Part shown: positions 1 to 8,593 of the stretch, one piece after another
How the letters are laid out: each line of letters opens with the position of its first letter
Position numbering within the stretch: the stretch's first letter is position 1
From: Aliiroseovarius sp. F20344
Lineage (GTDB): Bacteria; Pseudomonadota; Alphaproteobacteria; Rhodobacterales; Rhodobacteraceae
DNA: 64,000 bases
Direction of reading: 5' to 3'
Assembly (NCBI RefSeq): GCF_023016155.1
Contig: NZ_JALKBG010000003.1
Location: 310,001 to 374,000, forward strand
Notes under the pieces: generated by a model
Database searches by the model: none
Told to the model about the DNA's origin: nothing
What the model saw: only the letters and a program-made list of their open reading frames with translations
Position numbers and translations under genes: made by a program

Positions 1-856
1 AAACCAGCAGAGCCTTCTGTTCACCCGTCGAACAATCGCGCGCGGGCACTCCTTTCGCTGCATAAACAGCTGCAAGATCGGACCGATGCGGCCCCACAAG
101 GGTGCGCCCCGCCAGCAAATCACGTGGCCGACTTTCCGCAAAATCATCCGCCAATGCGTCTTGTTCTTCTGATAGATCCGCACCTTCTGGCTGCACCAAT
201 GAAAGCTCTGCTGTGGGAAAGGCGGTTTCAGCCTCGGCCTGAGCAGCTAACAGTTGCTCCAACGCACGCTTTCTGTTGGCAATGATTGCCACCCCAGCCT
301 GCGCCATCTGCGCTTCCAATGCAGCATACCAATGCCCGTCCCGTTGCCCGTCTTTTAGCAATCGGTTCCGTTCTCGCATGGCTTTTTCATAAGTCAGAAC
401 AGCATCTGCGTGACCCGGCTCGAAACTCATTGTCATACGATCCAGAAAACGACGACGTCCTTCTGCCCCCTCGACCCACAAACGGTCCATGACAGGCACT
501 AGCCACACAATGCGCGCGATGCGCCCCAAGGCCACTTGCGCGGCGGCCTTTCCGTCAATTCGAACTTGTCGGGATGATCCAGCCTCAAGCCAAGTCTCGA
601 CCTCGTGCACCTGATGCAGACTTTGAAGCACAGCCGAGATTTTCCAGCCGACAGCTTCTGGCTTTCGGATCATCTCATCCAACGCCGCACGTCGTAGCCC
701 ACGCCCGGGCGAAAGCATCGAAATAGCTTCAAGGATGTTCGTCTTACCGGCCCCGTTCTGCCCATGAAGCACAACAGGCCGACCATCCAACGACAGGCGT
801 GCCAGTTTGTGACTGCGAAAATGGCTGAGTGTCAGCTCGCGAAGGGCGAGTGTCAT
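1..856 (-). CDS. recF: DNA replication and repair protein RecF (3' end outside window)
   Basis: RecF is an SMC-like ATPase that helps load RecA at gaps and stalled forks. The reverse strand reads from an ATG at 856 to the left edge without a stop, giving about 285 of the usual 360-370 residues. The Walker A motif GQNGAGKT is at residues 32-39. The RecF signature STGEQKALL lies right at the truncated end, so only the C-terminal part is missing. It sits 36 bp downstream of dnaN on the same strand, the common dnaA-dnaN-recF order. Identity is firm; the stop codon is not in the window. Confidence 0.95.
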   Translation of the reverse strand, partial: MTLALRELTLSHFRSHKLARLSLDGRPVVLHGQNGAGKTNILEAISMLSPGRGLRRAALDEMIRKPEAVGWKISAVLQSLHQVHEVETWLEAGSSRQVRIDGKAAAQVALGRIARIVWLVPVMDRLWVEGAEGRRRFLDRMTMSFEPGHADAVLTYEKAMRERNRLLKDGQRDGHWYAALEAQMAQAGVAIIANRKRALEQLLAAQAEAETAFPTAELSLVQPEGADLSEEQDALADDFAESRPRDLLAGRTLVGPHRSDLAAVYAAKGVPARDCSTGEQKALLV

Positions 857-892
857 CGCGCCCTCCTTCTCAGCGGTTCAGTGCGTGACAGG

Positions 893-2011
893 TCACACAC
901 GCATAGGCATGACGACGTAAACTGCGCTGGTGTCATTGCCTTCACGCATCAAAGTCGGGTCGCCCGACGAATTGAACATGAAGACTGCATTTTCGCGATC
1001 CACCTGGCTGGCGATTTCCAGCAGATATTTCGCGTTGAACCCAATCTCCAACCGCTCGTCGTTATAGGCCACGGCCAGCTCTTCCTCGGCTGCACCTGCA
1101 TCAGGTGCATTGACCGACAGAACAAGACGATCTTCGTCCAACTGCAGCTTTACGGCGCGCGAACGCTCGCTTGATACAGTGGCAACCCGATCCACGGCTT
1201 GCGCAAACTCGGTCGCATCAACTTCCAGCTTGCGCGTGTTGCCCGAAGGAATGACGCGCGTGTAATCTGGGAAGGTTCCGTCGATCACTTTCGACGTTAG
1301 CGTGATTGCAGGCGTAGCAAACCGCACCTTAGTTTCTGAAACAGACACAGCAATTTCCGCTTCATCATCATCCAGAAGCTTGCGCAGCTCGCCCACAGTT
1401 TTACGCGGAACGATCACACCTGGCATATCTTCAGCGCCAGAGGGCAGATCTGCGTCAATGCGCGCCAGACGGTGACCATCTGTGGCCACACATCGCAGCA
1501 CCTTGCCGCCATCAGATTCTGAAACGTGCATGTAGACACCGTTCAGATAATAACGAGTTTCTTCTGTAGAGATCGCAAATTTGGATTTGTCGAACAGACG
1601 GCGCAGAACCGGTGCAGGTGCTGCAAAATTTGCCGAGTATTCCGAGCTTGCCATGACCGGGAAGTCTTCTTTCGGCAATGTCGCAAGCGAAAAGCTGGAA
1701 CGGCCAGCTTCGACGCTCAAACGTCCAGTTGCTCCATCGTCGGTCAGCTGGACAAGCGCGTCGTCAGGCAACTTGCGCACAATCTCGTGCAAGGTCACAG
1801 CGGAAACCGTGGTGGCCCCGGCGCGTTCGACCATGGCTTCGGTCTTGTCGACAACCTCGATATCCAGATCCGTAGCGCGGAAGGACACGCTGTTTCCTTC
1901 GGCCTCGATCAGCACATTTGCAAGGATTGGAATGGTGTTCCGGCGTTCTACAACTGATTGCGCCTGTGCCACGGCCTTTAGAAGCGCGCCGCGTTCGATA
2001 CTGATCTTCAT
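893..2011 (-). CDS. dnaN: DNA polymerase III beta subunit (sliding clamp)
   Basis: This is the ring-shaped processivity clamp that tethers DNA polymerase III to its template. The 372-residue length fits the family. The N-terminus (MKISIERGALLKAVAQAQSV) and the C-terminus ending in MPMRV are typical of DnaN, and the three clamp domains run without interruption. An AGGAG ribosome binding site precedes the ATG at 2011. It lies between dnaA (135 bp upstream) and recF (36 bp downstream), all leftward, so the three are probably co-transcribed at least in part. Identity rests on sequence recognition and context, both strong. Confidence 0.97.
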   Translation of the reverse strand: MKISIERGALLKAVAQAQSVVERRNTIPILANVLIEAEGNSVSFRATDLDIEVVDKTEAMVERAGATTVSAVTLHEIVRKLPDDALVQLTDDGATGRLSVEAGRSSFSLATLPKEDFPVMASSEYSANFAAPAPVLRRLFDKSKFAISTEETRYYLNGVYMHVSESDGGKVLRCVATDGHRLARIDADLPSGAEDMPGVIVPRKTVGELRKLLDDDEAEIAVSVSETKVRFATPAITLTSKVIDGTFPDYTRVIPSGNTRKLEVDATEFAQAVDRVATVSSERSRAVKLQLDEDRLVLSVNAPDAGAAEEELAVAYNDERLEIGFNAKYLLEIASQVDRENAVFMFNSSGDPTLMREGNDTSAVYVVMPMRV

Positions 2012-2100
2012 GTCCCACTCCTGACAGATACCGGGGCAGAGACCATATCAGGTTCACCGCCCGGCTCAATTCTTTATTCGGAATGTCCGCTTCTTTCGTG

Positions 2101-2132
2101 GGCGGGTCAAGGCTTTAAGCCTTAAAACCGCC
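2101..2132 (-). terminator. Stem-loop after dnaA
   Basis: A nested inverted repeat lies 15-46 bp past the dnaA stop. The outer arms are GGCGG (2101-2105) and CCGCC (2128-2132). The inner arms are AAGGCTT (2109-2115) and AAGCCTT (2117-2123). There is no long T tract on the reverse strand, so it may attenuate rather than end transcription into dnaN. Confidence 0.5.
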
Positions 2133-2146
2133 AATTCAGGGTTGCA

Positions 2147-3511
2147 TTACGCTTCTAGTGCGCGGCGCAGCAATTCCAGATCTTCCGCGATCTGATCATC
2201 AATGCCCTTTAGTTCGTCGATCCGCTTCACGCCATGCATGACCGTTGTGTGGTCACGCCCACCGAAACGGCGACCGATTTCTGGCAGCGACCGCGACGTC
2301 ATGTGCTTTGCCAGATACATCGCCACCTGACGCGGACGGGCAATGGTGCGAACACGTTTTGGACCAATTAGATCCGACAGGCGGATGTTGTAATGCTCGG
2401 ACACTTTGCGCTGGATTTCTTCGACCGTGACCTTGCGATCAGATGCGCGAAGGATGTCACCCAAGCAATCCTGAGCCAGTTCCAGTGTAATCTCGCGGCC
2501 AACAAGCGAGGCAAATGCGAACAGACGCATCAAAGCACCCTCCAGCACGCGAACGTTTGTCGAAATCCGGTGCGCCAGATACTCCAGAACCCCATCCGCG
2601 ATCACCAAACCTTTGTATTGTTCGCGGTAGCTGTTCACCTTGTTTTGCAGCACACCCAACCGCAGCTCATAGTCGGTCGGATGCAAATCAACGACCAAAC
2701 CACACTGTAGGCGACTTTTGATGCGATCCTCCAGATCCTTAATCTCACCCGGTGCGCGGTCTGCCGAGATGATGATCTGCTTGTTCTGGTCCACAAGGGC
2801 GTTGAACGTGTGGAAGAACTCTTCCTGCGTGCTGTCTTTGCCGGCGATGAACTGGACATCGTCCACCATCAGGACGTCAACCGAACGGAAAATCTGCTTG
2901 AAGTCGATCATTTGCTTTTCGCGGATCGCTTGAACGAAGCGATACATGAATTGCTCAGCGGACAAATAAACCACACGCAGGTCGGGCTGGCGTGTTTTCA
3001 TTTCATGCGCGATCGCGTGCATCAGGTGGGTTTTACCCAGACCAACGCCGCCATAAAGGAATAGAGGGTTGAAGGTGACAGGGCCGCCTTCGGCAACACG
3101 ACGGGCAGCAGCATGGGCGAGCTCGTTCGGCTTGCCAACAACAAAACTGTCAAAGGTAAAGCGCTTATCCAACGGCGCGCCGGGCAGCTCGCCTTGGTCT
3201 GGCTTGGCGGCACTTGCGGTTGGTGCGGTCGCGGCTTCGCCTTGCTGTACCACAGGGCGGGGCTTTGCTTTCTCCGGTACAGTGAACTCAAGACGCGCAA
3301 CCTTGACGCCTTCACTGTTCATATGGCGCATGATTTGATCGCCAAAGCTTTGGTTTACCCAGTTGCCAAAGAAATTTGTCGGAACCAGAAAGCGCGCAAT
3401 ACCGCCATCAAGTTCAGCAAATTCCAAGGGTTCGATCCAGCTGGTGTAATTATTCTGTCCCACCGCTTTTTGCAGCTTGTTGCGGACCTTGCCCCATTCT
3501 TCGTTCGTCAT
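2147..3511 (-). CDS. dnaA: Chromosomal replication initiator DnaA
   Basis: DnaA is the AAA+ ATPase that binds and melts the replication origin. The 454 residues show all four domains: an N-terminal interaction domain (about 1-80), a short Pro/Ala-rich linker (about 81-115), the AAA+ core with Walker A GGVGLGKT at 154-161 and Walker B VLMVDD at 213-218, and the C-terminal DNA-binding domain with signature GGRDHTTVMHG at 417-427. A GAGGT ribosome binding site precedes the ATG at 3511. The gene follows a roughly 610-bp gap downstream of rpsT, which presumably carries its promoter. The short linker is normal for alphaproteobacteria. Confidence 0.98.
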   Translation of the reverse strand: MTNEEWGKVRNKLQKAVGQNNYTSWIEPLEFAELDGGIARFLVPTNFFGNWVNQSFGDQIMRHMNSEGVKVARLEFTVPEKAKPRPVVQQGEAATAPTASAAKPDQGELPGAPLDKRFTFDSFVVGKPNELAHAAARRVAEGGPVTFNPLFLYGGVGLGKTHLMHAIAHEMKTRQPDLRVVYLSAEQFMYRFVQAIREKQMIDFKQIFRSVDVLMVDDVQFIAGKDSTQEEFFHTFNALVDQNKQIIISADRAPGEIKDLEDRIKSRLQCGLVVDLHPTDYELRLGVLQNKVNSYREQYKGLVIADGVLEYLAHRISTNVRVLEGALMRLFAFASLVGREITLELAQDCLGDILRASDRKVTVEEIQRKVSEHYNIRLSDLIGPKRVRTIARPRQVAMYLAKHMTSRSLPEIGRRFGGRDHTTVMHGVKRIDELKGIDDQIAEDLELLRRALEA

Positions 3512-4052
3512 TTTACCTCGACCCAGCGTTTTATAGTTTCAGACTGTTCGGCGACAGTCTTTCACAGGCACTAATATCCAATTCACATGGCGCACGTGCA
3601 GCGCACCCTCCCATCGCGAAACACATGACATGCAGCGCGCAGAACGCTGGCCAGCCTTAAACACCGAGCCAATAAGGATGCCTCACCACATGGCGGCCCA
3701 TGCTGGCGAAGTGTCCTTCTGGACGTCCGGAACTTGACAGTCTGCTCAACCGCCTTTGCAGGCAAAGCGGCTTGATGCATGTCACTGGACCGCTTGCGGT
3801 CAAGCGGGCGACACGCATTGGAATCTGACCCCCAAAGAATCAAATCCTAATGTGGCAAAAGGGGTTTTCCCCTTATAGTTCGTAGGTTTAGCCCACGTTT
3901 GTCTGATAGTCCCAAGTCGGCGAAGTGAATCGCTGAGGGCAAGCTAGCAATCCGTCAGCAATGCGCGCAATAGAACTTCACACTTGACTCAGAGTTTCGT
4001 GAAACGAATCCCGCAAGCCGTTTGTAAAATCAAAATTCTCGGCTCACTTAGC
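3512..4052. other. Intergenic region upstream of dnaA rich in dyad symmetries
   Basis: About 540 bp with no convincing gene, presumably containing the dnaA promoter. Three clear inverted repeats are visible. One at 3750-3770 pairs CCGCCTTTGC with GCAAAGCGG around AG (one bulged base). One at 3790-3807 pairs CCGCTTG with CAAGCGG around CGGT. One at 3859-3874 is AAGGGG-TTTT-CCCCTT. A nested repeat sits at 3994-4008. Only one weak DnaA-box-like 9-mer was found, at 3851-3859 (7 of 9 on the reverse strand), so I do not call an origin here. The region could be regulatory, or part of an origin using weak boxes. Confidence 0.4.
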
Positions 4053-4088
4053 AAAAAGAGCGTGCCCATTTGGACACGCTCTTTTTTT
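4053..4088 (-). terminator. Rho-independent terminator of rpsT
   Basis: The arms AAAAAGAGCGTG (4053-4064) and CACGCTCTTTTT (4075-4086) form a stem with an inner CC/GG extension. On the reverse strand the stem runs directly into a T tract, 33 bp past the rpsT stop. The A and T tracts on both sides make it bidirectional in form, and it insulates dnaA from rpsT. Confidence 0.9.
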
Positions 4089-4120
4089 GTTTTCGATCGC
4101 GGTTTGGTCGCGAATCTGTA

Positions 4121-4384
4121 TCAGCCCAGAGCCTTCACGCGAGCGGATAGGCGCGAGACTTTACGCGAAGCTGTGTTCTTATGGTAAACGCCTTTGGTGA
4201 CGCCGCGCATCAGCTCGGGCTGGGCAGCTTTCAGGGCAGCTGCTGCTGCGTCCTTGTCACCCGACTCGATTGCTTCTTCAACGGCGCGCAGGAAGGTGCG
4301 AATGCGCGAACGGCGGGCTTTGTTAACAGCGAAACGACGCTCGTTCTGACGGGCGCGTTTTTTAGCTTGGGGCGAATTTGCCAT
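4121..4384 (-). CDS. rpsT: 30S ribosomal protein S20
   Basis: S20 binds 16S rRNA early in small-subunit assembly. Starting at the ATG at 4384 gives 87 residues, the normal family length. The N-terminus [17 protein letters not shown] is very basic and typical of S20. The reading frame stays open 18 codons further upstream, but a good ribosome binding site (AAAGAGGGA) lies just before 4384, which decides the start. A strong terminator follows the stop. The position next to dnaA is common in alphaproteobacteria. Confidence 0.96.
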   Translation of the reverse strand: MANSPQAKKRARQNERRFAVNKARRSRIRTFLRAVEEAIESGDKDAAAAALKAAQPELMRGVTKGVYHKNTASRKVSRLSARVKALG

Positions 4385-4493
4385 GTGTCTGATCCCTCTT
4401 TCGGGTGTGTTACGTTGTCTAAGCTGCGCGTACAGCACCCGACCGGGTTCAGAACCGGTGATTCTGGCCTAAGCGGGCCTCACGCGCATGGAT

Positions 4494-4533
4494 GGGCTGC
4501 CGTTTACGGCATTTGCACCGTAAAGGGAAGCCC
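4494..4533. terminator. Stem-loop between enoyl-CoA hydratase gene and rpsT
   Basis: Outer arms GGGCT (4494-4498) and AGCCC (4529-4533) enclose inner arms TTTACGG and CCGTAAA. It lies 9 bp past the stop of the leftward crotonase gene. No T tract follows, so it is a weak or Rho-assisted terminator at best. Confidence 0.4.
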
Positions 4534-4541
4534 AAATAGGT

Positions 4542-5318
4542 TTACTTGTCGCGGAACTGCGGTTCGCGCTTCTCGGCAAAGGCAGCCATACCCTCTTTCT
4601 GATCTTCCGTCGCAAAGAGCGAATGGAATACGCGACGCTCGAACAGAATGCCTTCGGTCAGAGGAAGCTGCTCGGCGCGGTTCACCGATTCTTTGATCGC
4701 CATCACGGTGATCATCGACTTCTCAGCGATTTTCGCGGCTGCGGACATTGCTTCGTCCATCAGCTTTTTCGCAGGCACGACGCGGCTTACCAGACCCGAA
4801 CGCTCGGCCTCTTCCGCATCCATGAAACGACCCGTCAGGTTCATGTCCATAGACTTTGCACGGCCAACCAGCTTGGTCAGGCGTTGCGTGCCGCCCATGC
4901 CGGCCATCACGCCTAGGTTCACTTCGGGTTGGCCAAATTTGGCGGTGTCAGAGGCGATGATGAAATCGCACATCATGGCCAGCTCACACCCGCCGCCCAG
5001 CGCGTAGCCGGATACGGCGGCAATGATCGGCTTTCGAATGCGCATGATCGCGTCTTCTTCAGGGGTAAATAGGTCACCAGCGAACACATCGACAAAGCTT
5101 TTCTCGGCCATCATCTTGATGTCGGCACCAGCGGCAAAGGCTTTCTCGGATCCGGTGATCACAATGCAACGCACTTTGTCATTGGCTTGCGCGTCCGCCA
5201 AGGCATCACCAAGCTCTGCAAGAAGCTCCAGGTTCAAAGCATTTAACGCGTCGGGCCGGTTGAGTTTTACCAGCGTAACGTGATCTTCGGTTTCAACGAT
5301 GATGTTTTTATAGGCCAT
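4542..5318 (-). CDS. Enoyl-CoA hydratase (crotonase family)
   Basis: This enzyme hydrates trans-2-enoyl-CoA to 3-hydroxyacyl-CoA in fatty acid or amino acid breakdown in the cytosol. The 258-residue length is that of monofunctional hydratases. The oxyanion-hole regions FAAGADIK (61-68) and GYALGGGCEL (104-113) are present. Two glutamates, E112 and E132, sit exactly 20 residues apart, as do the catalytic pair of classical enoyl-CoA hydratases, which argues for true hydratase activity rather than another crotonase-family reaction. It is transcribed leftward, with mutM upstream and rpsT downstream. The exact acyl-CoA substrate cannot be read from sequence. Confidence 0.9.
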   Translation of the reverse strand: MAYKNIIVETEDHVTLVKLNRPDALNALNLELLAELGDALADAQANDKVRCIVITGSEKAFAAGADIKMMAEKSFVDVFAGDLFTPEEDAIMRIRKPIIAAVSGYALGGGCELAMMCDFIIASDTAKFGQPEVNLGVMAGMGGTQRLTKLVGRAKSMDMNLTGRFMDAEEAERSGLVSRVVPAKKLMDEAMSAAAKIAEKSMITVMAIKESVNRAEQLPLTEGILFERRVFHSLFATEDQKEGMAAFAEKREPQFRDK

Positions 5319-5383
5319 GGTTCCCCTGCCTTTGTCGCGAGTGGTTGGAGCGGAGTCCTAGCACGCCGGTCCGGTGGATCAAG

Positions 5384-6235
5384 CTATCTTTGGCATTGCG
5401 CACAATAGAAAGTCGAGCGTCCAGACTGCACGATTCGCCGGATTTCGCCCTCACAGCGCGAATTGACGCAACGTTCCCCCTTGCGCCCGTAAACCCGGAA
5501 ACTGTGTTGAAAATAACCAAGATCACCGTCTGCCTGCCGATAATCTTTCAGCGAAGAGCCACCGCTTTCGATCGCCTCGGAAAGCACGTCCCGAATGATC
5601 GGAACCAGACTGGCCACCCGATCCTCAGAAATCCGTCCCGCCTTACGCGTCGGATGGATTCCCGCCCGGAACAGCACTTCGCAAACATAGATATTGCCCA
5701 ATCCCGCGATGATTCCCTGATCCAGCAAGGCCGTTTTGATCGGCGTGTTCTTTCCCTCAAACGCTTCAATCAGATACTCCGCATCAAACCGGTTCCCCAA
5801 TGGCTCCGGTCCCAAAACTTGGATCAACTTGTGATCTTCAAGCGCAGACGTCGCACAAAGGTCCATCGCCCCAAAACGCCTTGGATCGTTGAAGGTCACC
5901 CGCGCACCATTCTCAAGATCGAACACGACGTGATCATGTTTTTCAGGCGCGGGGTGATCGTGATGCATTTTCCCCAGCTTGTGGCCCGAGATCAGTATGC
6001 GCCCTGACATACCCAAGTGAATGATCAGAGTCTCGTCGGTATCCAGATCCAAAAGCAGGTATTTCGACCGCCTTCCCAACCTGTCCACGCGCGCTCCAGT
6101 TAGCCTTTCTGCCATCCGGTCAGGAAACGGCCAGCGCAGCCCCTCGCGCCGTGTTTCGGCCTGCAAGATGCGCGCGCCCTCCATTACTGGAAGTAATCCG
6201 CGACGTACTGTCTCGACCTCGGGTAATTCGGGCAT
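5384..6235 (-). CDS. mutM: Formamidopyrimidine-DNA glycosylase
   Basis: This bifunctional glycosylase and AP lyase removes 8-oxoguanine and other oxidised purines from DNA. The N-terminus [14 protein letters not shown] supplies the catalytic Pro2 and Glu3, which need removal of Met1. The C-terminal zinc finger is visible as a C-x4-C pair followed by a C-x2-C pair in the last 30 residues. The 283-residue length is normal. It is divergent from ubiE across 74 bp, so the two probably share a short promoter region. The mutM/ubiE/ubiB neighbourhood near dnaA is usual in this group. Confidence 0.95.
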   Translation of the reverse strand: MPELPEVETVRRGLLPVMEGARILQAETRREGLRWPFPDRMAERLTGARVDRLGRRSKYLLLDLDTDETLIIHLGMSGRILISGHKLGKMHHDHPAPEKHDHVVFDLENGARVTFNDPRRFGAMDLCATSALEDHKLIQVLGPEPLGNRFDAEYLIEAFEGKNTPIKTALLDQGIIAGLGNIYVCEVLFRAGIHPTRKAGRISEDRVASLVPIIRDVLSEAIESGGSSLKDYRQADGDLGYFQHSFRVYGRKGERCVNSRCEGEIRRIVQSGRSTFYCAQCQR

Positions 6236-6309
6236 GTTGAGAGCCTCTCCATTGTGCGTCCCTTACTGTCGCGATATGAGGGATCAACCGCAAGAAGCGA
6301 GTATGCCCA

Positions 6310-7062
6310 ATGAGCACGTCAGACAACCGCACCACGCATTTCGGGTTTAAGACCGTGGATGAAGACGACAAGGCCGGAATGGTCCACGGCGTCTTTACCA
6401 ATGTGGCTTCGAAATATGACATCATGAACGACGTCATGTCCGTGGGTATCCACCGCGTCTGGAAAGATGCAATGATGGATTGGCTGACCCCGCGTGACGG
6501 GCAGCGCCTTTTGGATGTGGCAGGTGGGACTGGCGATATCTCATTCCGCTTCTTGGGACGTGCTCCGGGGGCAGAGGCCGTCGTGCTTGATATGACCGAA
6601 AGCATGTTGGTCGAAGGCCGCAAACGCGCCGAGGCCTCGCATTTGGCCAACCATCTGGACTGGGTTGTCGGCGACGCCATGGCCCTGCCTTTTGAGGACA
6701 ACAGCTTTGACCGCTACACGATTAGCTTCGGCATTCGCAACGTGACCCGCATCCCGGATGCTTTGAAAGAAGCCTACCGCGTACTGAAGCCCGGGGGTCG
6801 ACTGATGGTGTTGGAATTCAGTCAGCTGCCTGATGACGGCATGCAGAAGCTTTATGACCTCTATTCCTTCAACGTCATTCCCAAGATGGGGCAACTTATT
6901 GCGGGCGATGCGGACAGCTATCAGTATCTGGTGGAATCGATCCGAAAATTCCCAGATCAAGACACGTTTGCCCAGATGATCAGCGATGCCGGATTTGAAA
7001 ATGTGAAATATCGCAACCTGTCGCTGGGTATCGCAGCGCTGCATTCCGGGTGGAAAATCTAA
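6310..7062 (+). CDS. ubiE: Ubiquinone/menaquinone C-methyltransferase UbiE
   Basis: UbiE is a SAM-dependent C-methyltransferase of ubiquinone synthesis. In 250 residues it carries the SAM-binding motif [15 protein letters not shown], the family region [13 protein letters not shown], and the segment [27 protein letters not shown], which is highly characteristic of UbiE/COQ5. Its stop at 7062 is one base before the ubiB start, so the two are translationally coupled. Identity is firm. Confidence 0.96.
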   Translation: MSTSDNRTTHFGFKTVDEDDKAGMVHGVFTNVASKYDIMNDVMSVGIHRVWKDAMMDWLTPRDGQRLLDVAGGTGDISFRFLGRAPGAEAVVLDMTESMLVEGRKRAEASHLANHLDWVVGDAMALPFEDNSFDRYTISFGIRNVTRIPDALKEAYRVLKPGGRLMVLEFSQLPDDGMQKLYDLYSFNVIPKMGQLIAGDADSYQYLVESIRKFPDQDTFAQMISDAGFENVKYRNLSLGIAALHSGWKI

Positions 7063-7063
7063 T

Positions 7064-8593
7064 ATGCGTGGACCCCACAATATTTGGCGTCTGATCCGGA
7101 CAGGCGCGACCTTTCAACGAACCGGTGCGATGGGCGTCGTCTTGGATGCCCTGAATGCTCCTCCTGCTTTGCGTATCGCCGCGCGGGTAATCGGTTTTCC
7201 GTTTGCTTGGTTGGGCAAGAAGGGTGACACATCCCTGCCGCCCGTAACCCGTGCGATCACCGCCTTGGGTCCGGCTTACATTAAATTCGGACAGATCCTT
7301 TCGACACGCCCCGACGTGGTTGGGCCTGCGCTTGCTGATCAGCTGCAATACCTGCAGGACAAACTGCCGCCGTTTGATCAGGCCGTTGCCCGCCGCATGT
7401 TCGAAAAAGAACTGGGCATCTCGATAGACCAGACATTCTCGGAGTTCTCCGAGCCCGTTGCAGCAGCATCTATCGCTCAGGTCCATAAGGCCCGTCTGGC
7501 CGAAACCGGAGAGGCGGTGGCCGTCAAGGTTCTGCGCCCCGGCATCGAACGCGCGTTCCGAACCGATATTGACGCCTTCCACTTCTCGGCCCGCGTGATT
7601 GAATGGCTGCTGCCATCCACCCGCCGCCTTCGCCCCACCGATGTGGTGGAACACTTCGAAAGCGTCGTGATGGGAGAGCTGGATTTGCGCTTGGAAAGCG
7701 CATCGGCCAGCGAGTTTGCTGAAAACACAGAGCGGGACGAGGGCTTTGTCGTCCCCGAAGTGAACTGGGGCCTATCTGGCCGCACCGTGATGACACTCGG
7801 TTGGGGCGAGGGCATTGCCGCAAACGACCTTGATGCCATCCGCGCATCCGGGCTGGATATGGACCGACTGGGCGAACACGTGTTGCAACTCTTCCTGTCG
7901 CACGCCCTTCGCGACGGGCTGTTTCATGGCGACATGCATCAGGGCAACCTGAAATTTGCGTCTAATGGAGACATCATCGCGGTGGATTTCGGGATCATGG
8001 GGCGTATCGACGAATACACCCGCCGCGTCTACGCCGAGATCCTATATGGTTTCATCACCCGCAACTATCGTCGCGTGGCCGAGGTGCATTTCGAAGCTGG
8101 CTATGTACCTGCCGACCGTGATGTCGAAGAATTCGCTCGCGCGCTGCGCGCAGTGGGCGAGCCGATTTTCGGGATGAATGCCACTCAGATCTCAATGGGC
8201 CGTCTTCTGGCGTACCTGTTTGAAGTAACCGAGAAATTTGGCATGGAAACGAGAACTGAGCTTATCTTGCTTCAGCGCACGATGGTTGTGGTCGAAGGGG
8301 TCGCACGATCCCTAAGCCCAGATATCAACATCTGGAAAGTGGCGCGTCCGGTGGTGGAAAGCTACATCTCAAACTCAATCGGTCCGAAAGCCTTGCTGCA
8401 AGATCTGGTCCACACGGTACGGGTTCTGGCTCGCTTTGGCCCGCGCTTGCCAGAATTGGCCGAAGCCGCATTGATCCGTCAATCCGAGGTACATCAGGAA
8501 AGCGATCGCGCAAGGCCAATACGTGCGATGAGCTATGTCGCGCTCGGTGGCGGCCTCGTACTTGCTGCGGTCTGGGTCTCAACCCTGCTCTAG
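7064..8593 (+). CDS. ubiB: Ubiquinone biosynthesis kinase-like protein UbiB
   Basis: UbiB is an atypical protein-kinase-like ATPase that supports assembly or substrate handling in ubiquinone synthesis at the membrane. The 509 residues include the family-specific region ALGPAYIKFGQILSTRPD near 65-82, an ATP-binding Lys in VAVKVLRPG, the HGDMHQGNLK catalytic-loop equivalent and the metal-binding AVDFG. A C-terminal hydrophobic segment (VALGGGLVLAAVWVSTLL) anchors it. It directly follows ubiE. Its 3' end overlaps the convergent downstream gene by 15 bp. Confidence 0.94.
   Translation: MRGPHNIWRLIRTGATFQRTGAMGVVLDALNAPPALRIAARVIGFPFAWLGKKGDTSLPPVTRAITALGPAYIKFGQILSTRPDVVGPALADQLQYLQDKLPPFDQAVARRMFEKELGISIDQTFSEFSEPVAAASIAQVHKARLAETGEAVAVKVLRPGIERAFRTDIDAFHFSARVIEWLLPSTRRLRPTDVVEHFESVVMGELDLRLESASASEFAENTERDEGFVVPEVNWGLSGRTVMTLGWGEGIAANDLDAIRASGLDMDRLGEHVLQLFLSHALRDGLFHGDMHQGNLKFASNGDIIAVDFGIMGRIDEYTRRVYAEILYGFITRNYRRVAEVHFEAGYVPADRDVEEFARALRAVGEPIFGMNATQISMGRLLAYLFEVTEKFGMETRTELILLQRTMVVVEGVARSLSPDINIWKVARPVVESYISNSIGPKALLQDLVHTVRVLARFGPRLPELAEAALIRQSEVHQESDRARPIRAMSYVALGGGLVLAAVWVSTLL

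Noticed and set aside
893-3511. Many long open frames opposite dnaN and dnaA
   Set aside because: They are antisense shadows of well-identified genes in a high-GC genome and lack independent features.
3851-3859. Possible DnaA box upstream of dnaA
   Set aside because: Only 7 of 9 positions match the consensus and it is alone, so it does not by itself support an origin.
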